Source of the DNA: Cryptomeria japonica
Lineage: Eukaryota; Streptophyta; Pinopsida; Cupressales; Cupressaceae
NCBI RefSeq assembly: GCF_030272615.1
Contig: NC_081414.1
Location: 334,497,927 to 334,561,926 of the forward strand
Reading direction: 5' to 3'
Length of the DNA stretch: 64,000 nt
This document shows, in pieces, positions 38,301 to 45,863 of the stretch (the stretch's first letter is position 1; the number at the start of each line of letters is the position of its first letter). The position numbers and the translations under genes were made by a program. Below the pieces are notes generated by a model that was given only the letters and a program-made list of their open reading frames with translations, did not search any database and had not been told where the DNA came from.

Positions 38301-41300
38301 GACAAGAAGTGATGTGAGAGTGAAAGAAACAAAGTCAAGATTGAATGATGAAAGAAGAAAACGCAAGAATCATGATCAAATGCAAAGATCCAAGACTTAA
38401 GAGTGGGAAGTTATTTACAAGTGCTCAAATTCCTTGACCTCAAGGAATCCACGACCTTGTTGAGTGCTCAAATTCCTTGACCCCAAGGAATCCATGACTT
38501 CCATGACATGATCAACTTTACGAGGGTTGGGCGAAATACTAGGTTTGCTGACATAACGCTCAAAGTAATTCCAAAGGAGAGATCACCCCAAACCAACCTT
38601 GCAACAATTCCTTTACTTGGCGAAATCAATGAGTTGAACAATAGTGATCTTAAGGGAAATCAAGCTATTTATCCTTGAGTGCTCAAATTTTGTGACCTCA
38701 AGGAATCTATGACCTTGTTGAGTGCTCAAATTCCTTGACCTCAAGGAATCCATGACCTCGTTGAGTGCTCAAATTCCTTGACCTCAAGGAATCCATGACA
38801 TGGAGGTCATGAAGGTTACTCTGAATGGGAGTTGCAATATCAAGTTCGTCCTTAAAAATTTCCAGATTTGTAAACAAGATGTCTTTGATGAAGAAGGCAA
38901 GGAAGAGCTGAAGTGATTAACTTAGTTCATCAATTTAGGGGACGACTTCTCATTTTCCTTGGGTTGAAGGAATCCATGACTTCTCATTTTCCTTGGGTTG
39001 GAGGAATCCACAACTTTCTTATGAAATGTAAAATTTATCCTTGCCTTGTTGAATTCCATTATTTTTATAGGCTACTTGAGGCATGTGCTAGAGAGGGAAA
39101 GGGTTGTGTCAGTTCAAGCCTCTAGGAGGTCGGCCCTATTCATGGGAGGTTGCCACTTTCCAAAGTAAATAAATAAACAAGGTCAGCTTTGCATTGAAAG
39201 TGAAACATTTTAAAGGGGTAAAAGCTGAAAGGTTGGCTCACTTAGAAAAGTGTAAGGCCAAGGGTTATGACTCAAAACACCCATATAAAGTGAAAACATT
39301 CCATTTCACAAGCGCCAATTCAATTCACTAGAAGCAAATCGTGGAAGAGCAGACCCAAGCAAAATTAATCAGCAGACCCAAGTTTGTAAGGCAGAGCAGA
39401 TTTAAAAGAATTGCAATGAGAAATGTGTTGAACGAACCATTCAAACCTTTTATTTATACCTTCAAAGACAAAAAGAAAGATAAAGGCCAACTTGCAACAA
39501 ATTCATCAATCAGATCTGGCCAACCTGACTAAGGACTAAGGAAATTTGGTAATTCAAGAAACTCTTCATGGCCGGCCTCATGCATCTCGAGGATGAGTTG
39601 ACATAGAGCACATATAAAGGAGGGGTTCGAGAAATCATTTTCTCACAATTAAATACAATTTTAAAGACAATTTAATTTGAATTCAAAGCAGATTCATGCA
39701 GACCTATTGTGAGTTGTGCAGACCAAATTTTGATTTTCAATGCAGACCTAAGAGGAGTCAAATTTCCATCCAAGGGAGAAGCTAATTAACCTACTTTTGG
39801 AGGGAAAATAGATTCAGCATCACACATTTCCACGGCAAAAATGCATTTCCAGATTTTGAAAGGGTTTTAGGGTTCTGATTTGTAAAGTGTTTGCGTTATT
39901 TTCATTCAATCTATGGTGTATGATGCAAGATGTGTTTGCTTTTCAGGTTTAATACATAGGTGAATGATGAAGAAAAGGCAACAAACTTGGACAGGACCTC
40001 ACAAGATTCGCAAGTGGATAACAAGGAAAGACTCCGCAACACTGAGTGAGGGGTCAAGTGATCCAAGAAGGTTGCTTGGCGTGAAGAAGAAGACTCTAAC
40101 ACTCATCAACAATGCAACATACAAGGGGCTGATGGAGGAGGACTTCACAAATACAATAAAGAATACCCCAACAATGTGAAGAAGTTAAGTTATAGCAAGT
40201 GAAGAAGTGCAGCTCATGCCCGGACTCAAGACATAACAATGAAGATGAGGAGGCTTTACAACTTGGAATTTCCTTTGGAAATCCAAGGTTACTATCATTA
40301 TAAGGAGAGACTCTACATGCAAATACACCACATACATATGGAGATACTTCCCCACATCAAGGCGAGCTATCCAAACACATCATGAACAAAGGGGGGATCT
40401 AGCATAAATATCACGGAATCTACATCAAAATCATGAAGGAAGACTTCATCACAGGAGAGAAGGTCAAGGAACACTTCAGCAAGGCAAGGCAGATCAATCG
40501 CCAATACAAGGAGAAGGTCAAGTACACCAAGCATAGACGTCACAAAGTCTTCATCATCTGTAACACAAAGGCGGAATTCCCAAGTATGAAGAAGGATAGC
40601 TGAAAGTGATCAAATCAGATAAGAGGATACAATTTGGGAATATTTCCCACCATCATTACCACTTTGTGATGATCTACATGATGAGAAAGCTGAGGTGGTG
40701 CCTACTCATCTTCAACCCAATCACATCATAACAAGTCAAAGCATCCAGATTCAATGTACTTGACTCATCCAACGAGGAGGATAACTACCACATGTGGAGC
40801 CACAAAGTTTAGTGTACCTAACCTCATCACTCATTGGTCGACATTAAAGGTCATGTGTCCTATTCATTGTAATTTTCTTATTGGTCGAGAAGGAGTTTGT
40901 TGTAACAAACCCTAATTAGGGTTTCATTTTGTAATCTTGGCCATCGATTTGAGAATCAATTTGAGCCATTGAAATTTAATGAGCTCTCTATATAACTCTT
41001 AGTCTCATATGTAAAGGTTAATAGCAACAATAGTTAATAGAAGTAAGATAGAAAGTAGAGTAGAGTAGGAAAAGGCAAAAATTGTTGCGAAGGCATGTAA
41101 ACATACTTTTCATTAAATTTATGGTGGATAGTGGTGTTTCTTCTACATATTGCATGGTTTCTTGTTATATCCTCAAATTAGATTAGAGTTCATTGATCAT
41201 GATGGATGCTTATGAAGATATTGTGATGAATTCCATGGTTCATAGTTTTTGTGGTTTGTTGATTGTAAGTCATAATGCAATGCTAGCCTGAACCTCATTA

Positions 41301-44300
41301 TTATGTTAAGTTCGATTGTGGATACTTGTTCAAGTTGCACTAGCATTGGGTATTTGGGTGATCATATTCACAATATGAAAATCTTCCATTTCCTTTGAAG
41401 ATTGCATCGTGTTTGCGTAGCTATTGTCATCATGGCGAAGCAGGATTTGATTTGAGGGAGTTTGTCTATCTAAGTAACATTTAGTGTCATCATTGATCTT
41501 AGAAGTAGCGTAGTCTTTCTCAACCCTTTATCCTTTTGCATTTTATTTTTAAAGTCAATTAGAATCCATGTTCCATGACGTTCAAGCAAAACGTAAGTCC
41601 CCTTGTGATTACCAACAATCACATCTATACACTGAGTCTATCCACATATAAAGTCAAGACCTAACTATGGGAACCTTGGAGTCACCTTGTTTCATCACAA
41701 AGTTTAGCATTTTAGGAGATTTTGTTCAAGAGAGGATAGAATACTTAGTATTTTATTTTGTGTTGTAAGGTGTGATAAAAGACACATCAACAGGTATAAC
41801 TTTATCATTTAAGATGCCCTTTAACAAGATAAATCCTGATTGAAGTCCTACAACCATATTAAACAATATTGAATATATATATTTATATAATTCATAAATC
41901 TCAATTATTTCCACCTCGGTTAGTAATCACACATATAACTACAAATACATATAATAATCATAATTCATTAGTCAGGTCTAATCACAATAGAGTTTGAATG
42001 AAGGAGCATGACATGATCGGCCCAAAGCAATCTTCACACGAAGCCCAAGAGCCATAGAAACGAGACTCGGACTTGGCACGGACTCGGCAAGGCTGACCCG
42101 ACTCGGGACTCGGCAAAATTCGGTAGGACTCGGCAAAACTCAGCAAGACAAGGCAAAATACTAGTTTCTACTGAGTCTCGCCTAAAGCGAGTTCTTGGAG
42201 AGTCTCGAATCCCTGAGACTCAACTAGGGTCACTCAGCTCGAGACTCGCTAGGACTCTTCGAGTCCTAGTGAGTCTTGGAACTATGCCAAGAGTGGACAT
42301 TCACCCTCTTGGCTCCAAGTGATAGGCACATTGGACATCCAGCATAGAGTAGTCTATCTAGTGGAATACTTGTATTTGCACCCCCTATACCTGTTCCCTT
42401 ATTCATCCTCTTATGACTGAGAGCATGTGGGATTCAATAAGACTTTCCCTAACAACTCATCCACATTATGGAGTCCCTTGGGAAATCATATAAGGCGCCT
42501 CGAGCTTATCCCTTACCATCAAGCCCAAGAGCACGGAATGACACCTGCCATTCAACCTCTTGCCCCCACCTGGGCTTGGTGTACTTGATGGAATTCATGT
42601 GCTACTTGCAATCCTTATTATGTATTTCATTCTCCCCTCCACAACAAGACGGTTGGTGGGTTAAAGTATTAAGGAATCTTTAATATAGTTTATTATGCAT
42701 ATATATCATAATAGAAACATATGAATATATATTAGCAACAATTTTTAATTACTTATTATTCCCACATATTATTAAGTGGAAGACAAGATAACAAGTCAGC
42801 AAGATCATGAATCTTATGCATTCTGCATCATACCAAATACTTGAAAATATTTAAGTCTGCTGACTATTCTTATTAGTTCTGAAACTGATTGCCTTCTTTC
42901 TCTCCTTTGATGCTTTTCCTTGCTGATTTTCTTAGATGGTTCGATACCCTGATGCCAATATTGACTTTCCTTATATACCTCTTCAATTGGGATGGAAAGT
43001 CATGTCTTCTTCCAAATTCACACCCGTTCCCAAGGCTATGTCCTTTCATGCTGTCCCATGCCTCTTCAAAGGGTCGTTTATTTTGTTAGTTTGTTTTTAT
43101 TTTATTCCTCTTACACATCGCCAATTGCAAGGAAAACATTTGTTCGATCAAATGCAAGGAAACCAATTGCATTTCTTATACCTCCCTTCAGTATCTTGAT
43201 TAATGGATCAAGTGTCTTAGCAGGTGGCGACTCAGAAAATTGTGAAGTCTTATGTGATAAGACAATCGTCTGAGTTTATTTAAATAGAATAGGATTGATT
43301 CATTGTGTTATAGCTAGGGTCATGACAAAGGTGCGCACTTCTATGTGGAGGTACACTATTAGAACTATCAATAATGTCAAATAGTCATGATGGCCTAGGA
43401 AGATAGACATTGATATAAGACCCTGGACAGGCTGATTGAATGACATGAACAAAGATGCAAACTATTAGAATAATATCTTTCTCTTTGTGTTATTAATGGT
43501 CATTTAAGTTGTTTCTAATTTCGCCTCTAGTTAATGATTGTTTCTTTTAGAAACATCATCTTTGTAACTCTATTTAAAGGAGCTTTGTCTCCATTAATTG
43601 AACATCGATTCTTTGAAATCCATATGCTTTTGCATCTATATTATGGTATCAGAGCCTTGGTTATTTTCGAAATAATTTTTCAATTAAAAATTCGTCATGA
43701 ATTTTTAACAGTTTTTTTTGAAAAATTTCTTTGTTTATTCGAAATTGCTACTTTGGCAGTTCGTTTTGGCTGTAGCTAATAGGGTTTTCTGGCTATTTTC
43801 TGCCCTCTCCCGTGACCCACCTCTCCTGCATTTCGCGCAACCACGCGATGCGTTTGTTTCCCTCCTGCAGATTTTTTTTTCTGCCATTTTTGGACGGAAA
43901 TCTGCATTTTCGGCTAGGGTTTTGACCCTCCAGCTTCAGTCTAAATTTTTTTTTGAGCATAGATTCGTGGTGGGTTTTTTGAGATCTCAACTGGGTCGTC
44001 ATCAGAATTTTCTGGTGCCTCGATTTTCGTGCCAGCAGATCCAGATTCCGATAGTAGATTCTTTATGGGTTTTTCGCAAGGATTTCTGGGTCAGCTAGAA
44101 TTTTTTTCTTGAAATTCGTGCCCGTCATACTTCATTTTTTTGAAGTCCGTACCTTCATCTGCCTCTGTTTCTGCATTGGGATTTAAAATTTTTAAATTCT
44201 GTGCCAGCGCCTCTTCTCACTTTTTTCGTCTTCTGTGCATTGGGAAACGTGCAAGATGGCGTCATTGACCAACTTGATGTTGGAAGGCAGTCAAGTTTTG

Positions 44301-45863
44301 TGCACTTAGCATCTTCTCACTACCTCATTTTTCGTGCCTCGAAAAGCATGAAGATGGCTTACGGGCATCGATATTTGTTTCGGTTTTTAATATTTTTTAC
44401 CTGAAAAAAATTCTGATGGGTTTTAATATTTTTTTCCCTTAAAAAAAAGTCTTTGGGTTTTTAAATATTTTGTCCCTGTAAAAAAAAATCATGGGAGGGT
44501 TTATGATTTTTTCCTCAAAAATTGTACTTTGCTGCAATCTGTTTTTCATCGCACCTGGAGTTGTTGTGCGAACATCTGCACTAGTCTCTCATTTGCAGTC
44601 TATTTTCGGGCATCTTGCTCATCTGCAATAGTTTGGAGGGTTTGCCGATTTTTTCCTCAAAATCGTGACAGCTGTTCTTGGTGTCTCTCTGGTTACAGGG
44701 AGGGACAGTTCTCCAACATCAGGTTGGACGGTTGGTGTTGTTTTGGGTATCTCCAGAAGTTCTGCAGTTTCTGGGAGGGTTGGTGGCAGGCTCTTGTCTT
44801 CTGTTGCAGCGTGTTTTGAGAAGAAGGGGGCAACCTTCTCTGTTATTTCTCTTGGTAGTTAGAATGATGACCATTAAGGGAGGGTATTAGAATAATATCT
44901 TTCTCTTTGTGTTATTAATGGTCATTTAAGTTGTTTCTAATTTCGCCTCTAGTTAATGATTGTTTCTTTTAGAAACATCATCTTTGTAACTCTATTTAAA
45001 GGAGCTTTGTCTCCATTAATTGAACAACATTGATTCTTTGAAATCCATATGCTTTTGCATCTGTATTACAAACTGATAATGCAGTTATAATGCTTTATGC
45101 TGCTTTTATGTGAATGTTCCTTGATGATCCTAGATGATTCAAATGAATTAGAATTACTCTTTAAATACACCACCTTAGCATGGAATTTGAAATAATTTAC
45201 TCTTTATTTCACTCGTAACAGCTAATTGGAATGGGGAACATGGGCTAATTTAATAAATTCAAATTTAAAAGTTATGGATACTTCTGTGGCAGTTTCAGTG
45301 TGAGCTGGAAAGCTTGTATATTCTGACATAATATCTTAATATTAGTTTTTAAATGAAAAAGATTTATTATTGCCACCTTTGAAGGTTTTGACTCCTAAAA
45401 TGCTGAATGCAATTTTTTTAGTTCTTGCTATTAGTTATTCCTTTTCTCATAATGATTATAAGATACAATGTGTGAAAGATGTTAAATTTTGATGAAGAGT
45501 AAGAAACCTTAGCTTTGTACTGTAAGCAAAACTTATCTTCTTTTAGCGTTTAAATCAATTACAATCATTCAGATTGAAAATGTTGCAAGTACCTTAATAA
45601 GTAATAAAGAATTATGATTTCTTGTATCATCTGTGTGGTTGCCTACGAGTCGTTATATTTTTTGATAATTTCTGTATTACTCTGGGTAGCTTCTTTTTCT
45701 TATTATGCAATCTTTCCAGATAAACATTAACAAGTTTCTTGCAGGTAAGAGTCTGGGACACAGAGAGTAGATCGTGCTTATGTGTGGCAACAGGCCACAT
45801 GGGTGCCATAGGAGCTGTTGCCTTCTCAAAAAAAGCCAAGAACTTTTTTGTCAGTGGAAGCAG
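8026..45863 (+). CDS. UTP13: U3 snoRNP WD40 protein UTP13/TBL3 (TORMOZ orthologue), 5' seven exons
   Basis: Joined exons 8026-8325, 8701-8886, 9095-9244, 35171-35391, 35580-35865, 36258-36389 and 45745-45863 give 1394 coding bases, 464 codons plus two bases, with no stop and GT-AG at every junction. The protein closely resembles Arabidopsis TORMOZ (my recollection of the family): start MGSSVNLKKNFRGIP, WD motifs VKLWDLSS, ILVWDVDGG, VRIWDLKAK, VVNIWDLHD and VRVWDTESR, and the block GAICLYEQKSSD. In the family it is a tandem beta-propeller scaffold of the UTP-B/SSU processome, needed in the nucleolus for 18S rRNA maturation, and essential in plant embryos. The family is about 820-880 residues, so roughly the C-terminal half, including the Utp13 domain, lies beyond the window. 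Confidence 0.93.
8701..8886 (+). CDS. UTP13: UTP13 exon 2 (62 codons)
   Basis: It follows a TTCTGTAG acceptor and ends CTT GTG before GTATGT. It codes AHSGPVADM through GADRNILVWDVDGGFCTH and FRGHQMGV, a full WD repeat nearly identical to the family consensus. Intron 2 is 208 bp. Confidence 0.93.
9095..9244 (+). CDS. UTP13: UTP13 exon 3 (50 codons)
   Basis: It follows TTTACAG and ends GAT AAG before GTACTC. It codes LISGSTDATVRIWDLKAKK and LLSASRDK. The WD motif started by SRDK is completed by VVNIWDL in exon 4, nearly 26 kb away. This continuity proves the junction. Confidence 0.92.
9245..10536. other. Intron 3, 5' part
   Basis: Intronic sequence beginning with the GTACTC donor. No ORF or repeat end was recognised before the hAT target duplication at 10537. 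Confidence 0.5.
10977..13280 (-). pseudogene. hAT transposase relic (BED finger, DUF659-type core)
   Basis: Read leftwards from the Met at 13280. The N-terminal part has a BED-like zinc finger (WQCNICGLAWFGSMTRV, 12970-13020) after an Ala/Ser-rich leader. Then come IPFHVARSPYYKEM (near 12550) and the DUF659-type core with VVQVVTDATH and WTPCCVHAMNNALKDMGK (about 12100-12240). The Asp of VVTD and the C-x2-H of PCCVH match hAT consensus. The dimerisation-region remnant runs to about 11000 and the frame ends in acidic SSSNDKEFTDD at 10977-11010. Several frameshifts and stops break it, so it cannot make a functional transposase. Confidence 0.8.
13945..14042. repeat. Perfect 23-bp inverted repeat in hAT subterminal region
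   Basis: Bases 13945-13967 (AGATGCCGAGACTTCTGTGC...) are the exact reverse complement of 14020-14042, with a 52-base loop. They are embedded in two direct copies of a 70-bp unit (CTCGAGAGAC...CCAAGGAGTCTT at about 13908 and 13978). Subterminal repeats of this kind are typical transposase-binding regions of hAT elements. Confidence 0.75.
14614..16402 (+). repeat. Array of 12 hairpin repeats, period about 167 bp
   Basis: A 35-nt unit, ATCGCTCCTGTCCCT + CTCCA + AGGGACCAGGGCGAT, recurs at 14614, 14781, 14823, 14991, 15156, 15352, 15518, 15693, 15860, 16037, 16202 and 16368. Arms pair over 13 of 15 positions. Most intervals are 165-177 bp. The DNA between hairpins is not obviously conserved. The four units from 15860 onward are the most alike. 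Confidence 0.9.
16698..16703 (+). promoter_or_regulatory. TATA box of family A copy 1
   Basis: GCTTATAAAGGGAGG follows the hairpin array. A comparable CCATATAAAGTG box sits in copy 2 near 39292, followed in both by similar GTGAAAACC/ATT leader sequence. Transcription toward the ORF is inferred. Confidence 0.55.
17256..20477 (+). pseudogene. Cargo ORF of family A copy 1: PTP-like domain, basic linker, coiled C-terminus
   Basis: The frame is open from 17154 to 20477 except for one TGA at 19056-19058. The likely start is the MATPKAG Met at 17256, since TTGTGTAG at 17246-17253 looks like an acceptor and a GAGGTATGG donor lies near 17045. About 1070 residues. First 500: helical domain with YLSEEAISEAFHLPEH (17580-17627), IHWARMISHCLDVQL and FHMSSYVIYALIRS (17900-18011), resembling 'putative plant transposon protein' domains. 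Then a linker with SKRKERSEKKESSKRK-like basic clusters (about 18990-19050). Then an acidic stretch and a long helical/coiled region (LREEMEKNRKLEREV). No RT, integrase or protease motif. Function unknown. Confidence 0.65.
20836..20841 (+). terminator. Candidate polyadenylation signal, family A copy 1
   Basis: AATAAA lies about 360 bp after the cargo ORF stop, in a T-rich context. It would end the TATA-driven transcript and leaves about 700 bp to the element's right end. Confidence 0.4.
21544..21915. other. Intron 3 sequence between elements
   Basis: AT-rich, with a short (AATAAA)n-like tract near 21667-21705. No gene or TE end was seen. Confidence 0.45.
22120..23579 (+). pseudogene. LINE ORF1: DUF4283-like domain and CCHC knuckle
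   Basis: The open frame reads through KKWSSLFGVKP (about 22281), a domain with VVDLTVAGLSMTLVGRFSG, PWMFGKSSLALQKW and PVWTRLPGLPLEY, then CFHCKKWGHWAKSCPLKK (about 22930-22983), and an acidic, Glu/Ser-rich tail with a near-duplicated segment (GSVSQEKKET and GSVSQEKEET). This is the standard ORF1p layout of plant L1 elements, an RNA-binding chaperone. TAG at 22722 replaces a codon where Trp is expected (EY-stop-NEEVFKGIAKS). Confidence 0.85.
23693..27855 (+). pseudogene. LINE ORF2: AP endonuclease, reverse transcriptase, zf-RVT, RNase H
   Basis: Starts MKIISWNIRGLNAPHKQ. Endonuclease motifs: VLVQETKM, IMGDFNTPL, GSDHYPIS. Reverse transcriptase: FRPISLCNSVYKILSKVL, VLKLDMAKAFDRVNW, GLRQGDSISPILF and the catalytic box EQFVDDSITM (usually FADD). 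zf-RVT cysteines: RCSLCFREEETACHILNQC (about 26941-26997). RNase H: DGASKGNPGKAGYGG, LEGDS and FREQNSVADCLAN, with an apparent small deletion where the catalytic Glu region belongs. About eight stops plus frameshifts near 24313, 26755-26870 and 27080-27210. Most stops stand at expected Trp codons. Confidence 0.9.
27845..29569 (+). pseudogene. LINE ORF3: PTP-like domain, basic/acidic linker, coiled tail
   Basis: ATG at 27845 overlaps the end of ORF2 by 11 bases (ATGACAAGTAA). The frame is open to 29101 (418 residues); the coding trace continues after frameshifts in 29058-29426 and about 29450-29569, ending ISNTLAKALEKI. N-terminal part: YGVKFKLDAGLISTMTGMPHIG (in two blocks, 28228-28290), FSMAHTYHFVLLNHF and VSLPYYLFWSLSRSL (28470-28573). 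Then SPGKRKMEEGETS and SSSKKRKN, a long Asp/Glu-rich stretch, and a coiled region (MENKVKSLEEGKEAMKN). Plant L1 elements normally stop after RNase H, so this is an addition. A second LINE tail at 33158-33507 ends in a similar peptide. An internal Met at 28034 is an alternative start. Confidence 0.65.
30871..31792. other. Intron 3 sequence with a GAA-rich tract
   Basis: A short (GAA)n-like microsatellite lies at 30962-30988. An open frame around 30853-31239 has no recognisable similarity and I do not call it a gene. Confidence 0.4.
31801..32608 (+). mobile_element. hAT internal-deletion derivative (808 bp)
   Basis: Starts CAGTGTTCTACAGAG, ends TTGTGGTTCACTG, with the perfect 8-bp target duplication AAAGATAG (31793-31800, 32609-32616). 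Its left part matches 10561-11075 of the full copy (G-rich tract, then the acidic transposase C-terminus). At about 32270 it jumps to sequence matching 13740-14160. It therefore lacks about 2.7 kb of transposase and is a non-autonomous derivative. An open frame survives from the transposase C-terminus (EESSNSSDKEFQDD) but has no catalytic part. Confidence 0.9.
32617..33139. other. Intron 3 sequence, nothing recognised
   Basis: Mixed AT-rich sequence without convincing ORF or repeat ends. Confidence 0.4.
33158..33507 (-). mobile_element. 5'-truncated LINE 3' tail
   Basis: On the minus strand it ends GTCCCTGTAAAACCC...CTTAATCAAAAAC, like the 3' UTR of the LINE at 22120-29743. It is flanked by an 18-bp target duplication with one mismatch (33140-33157 and 33508-33525, CTCTACATCTAT[G/A]TTGTT). 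Upstream of the 3' UTR the minus strand codes EELEEINKNISQKNSELM then KALG and a stop, comparable in position and type to the end of ORF3 in the longer LINE. Confidence 0.8.
33526..35170. other. Intron 3, 3' part, with an AT-rich possible TIR element
   Basis: An AT dinucleotide-rich tract spans 33910-33990. Around it, GGTTTGGGTTCGGGCTCG (about 33871) and, inverted, GATTTGGGTACGGGGTTCG (about 34185-34210) resemble imperfect terminal inverted repeats of a 350-bp MITE; no clean target duplication was found. The remainder is AT-rich intron leading to the GGAATTTTAG acceptor at 35170. Confidence 0.4.
35171..35391 (+). CDS. UTP13: UTP13 exon 4 (221 bp)
   Basis: It codes VVNIWDLHDYHFRETIL, the Lys-rich SRKKEKKSD loop between propellers, and FLTVGERGIIRIWFSEG. 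It ends with two bases of a Gly codon before GTAAGT. The basic loop corresponds to a Lys-rich loop at the same place in the Arabidopsis protein. Confidence 0.92.
35580..35865 (+). CDS. UTP13: UTP13 exon 5 (286 bp)
   Basis: It completes the Gly codon and codes AICLYEQKSSDAIISSNED, LCVTADQRFLFYDLVES, LIGYNEEVVDLKFVGEE and LLAVATNSEQ before GTGCAG. These blocks are highly conserved in plant orthologues. Intron 4 is only 188 bp, intron 5 392 bp. Confidence 0.92.
36258..36389 (+). CDS. UTP13: UTP13 exon 6 (44 codons)
   Basis: It follows TCTGCAG and codes LRVYELASMACTYELKGHTG, IVLCLDSVAVSGKVLLASG and AQDHS before GTAAGT. The WD motif of AQDHS is completed by VRVWD in exon 7. Confidence 0.92.
36390..37267. 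other. Intron 6, 5' part
   Basis: AT-rich intron sequence with no ORF or TE end recognised before family B copy 2. Confidence 0.45.
37356..41792 (+). mobile_element. Family A element, copy 2 (4437 bp)
   Basis: Starts TGTTGTGACATTTTCACAC, ends AGACACATCAACA, with the perfect 5-bp duplication GGTAT (37351-37355, 41793-41797). The terminal hairpin CCCCAT/ATGGGG (37379-37395) and the 3' third (AACAAACCCTAATTAGGG, AACCTTGGAGTC, CAAGAGAGGATA) match copy 1. The interior differs: a different hairpin array (37771-39020), TATA boxes near 39292 and 39612, and then purine-rich sequence with no long ORF in place of the cargo gene (largest frame about 71 codons at 39964). No LTR pair was found. It is nested in family B copy 2. 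Confidence 0.82.
37771..39020 (+). repeat. Palindromic hairpin array of family A copy 2
   Basis: The 20-bp near-palindrome ATTCCTTGACCTCAAGGAAT (9-bp arms) recurs at 37771, about 37978, 38158, 38429, 38472, 38690 (degenerate), 38730 and 38773, with two variants near 38956 and 38989. Each is usually preceded by GAGTGCTCAA and followed by CCA(T/C)GAC. Close spacings are 40-43 bp, others about 180-270 bp. It occupies the same place as the unrelated array in copy 1. Confidence 0.88.
42053..42286. mobile_element. MITE of 234 bp, hAT-like, rich in GACTCGG
   Basis: Ends CATAG...CTATG; inner ends CATAGAAACGAGACTC and, inverted, CATAGTTCCAAGACTC are imperfect inverted repeats. The flanks CCAAGAGC (42045-42052) and CCAAGAGT (42287-42294) form an 8-bp target duplication with one mismatch. 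Family B copy 1 (29860 region) lacks it. The interior is GC-rich with many ACTCGG/CGAGTC words. Confidence 0.75.
43463..43643 (+). repeat. TRIM 5' LTR (181 bp)
   Basis: It is a direct repeat of 44885-45068, with a TATTTAAA-type TATA box near 43572. Confidence 0.88.
44885..45068 (+). repeat. TRIM 3' LTR (184 bp)
   Basis: It differs from the 5' LTR by a 3-bp insertion (GAACAACATTGA against GAACATCGA) and few substitutions. Confidence 0.88.
45074..45744. other. Intron 6, 3' part
   Basis: AT-rich intron ending in the TTTCTTGCAG acceptor of exon 7. Nothing else was recognised. Confidence 0.5.
45745..45863 (+). CDS. UTP13: UTP13 exon 7 (119 bp), last exon in window
   Basis: It codes VRVWDTESRSCLCVATGHMG and AIGAVAFSKKAKNFFVSGS plus two bases, before GTTAGT. 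The next residues in the family (a G/R-D-R-T-L-K-V-W motif) are not found in any frame between 45864 and 64000, so intron 7 exceeds 18 kb. Confidence 0.9.

Larger units (their letters stand above)
37268..43250 (+). mobile_element. Family B LTR-like repeat, copy 2, split by family A copy 2
   Basis: Starts TGTAATGTCCCC (37268) and shares the CCTAAATATTGCCCTA-like leader with copy 1. It is interrupted at 37355 by family A copy 2 and resumes at 41793 with TAAGATGCCCTTTAACAAG, again matching copy 1. The right end is approximate: similarity to copy 1 includes GAAAATTGTGAAGTCTTA at about 43237. GGTGGCGACTC at 43221 resembles the post-LTR primer region of some Gypsy elements, so the LTR may end just before it. 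Confidence 0.55.
43463..45068 (+). mobile_element. TRIM/LARD-type LTR element (1606 bp)
   Basis: Two direct repeats (43463-43643 and 44885-45068) about 97% alike flank 1241 bp. TGGTATCAGAGCC at 43644-43656 is an exact iMet primer site, and AAGGGAGGG at 44876-44884 is the purine tract. The perfect target duplication CAAAC lies at 43458-43462 and 45069-45073. The LTRs begin and end in TATTA instead of TG...CA. The interior is T-rich, with no gag or pol; I do not consider its open frames coding. Confidence 0.88.

Noticed and set aside
39964-40179. 71-codon frame in family A copy 2 as a gene
   Set aside because: Short, Lys/Thr-rich, no similarity to the copy 1 cargo ORF; likely chance in purine-rich DNA.
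42889-43273. Overlapping open frames in family B copy 2
   Set aside because: Three frames overlap one another with no conserved motif and lie in an LTR-like region.
43534-44890. Several open frames inside the TRIM element
   Set aside because: They are T-rich, Phe/Leu/Ser-biased frames in different phases, with no gag or pol motif, between two LTRs.
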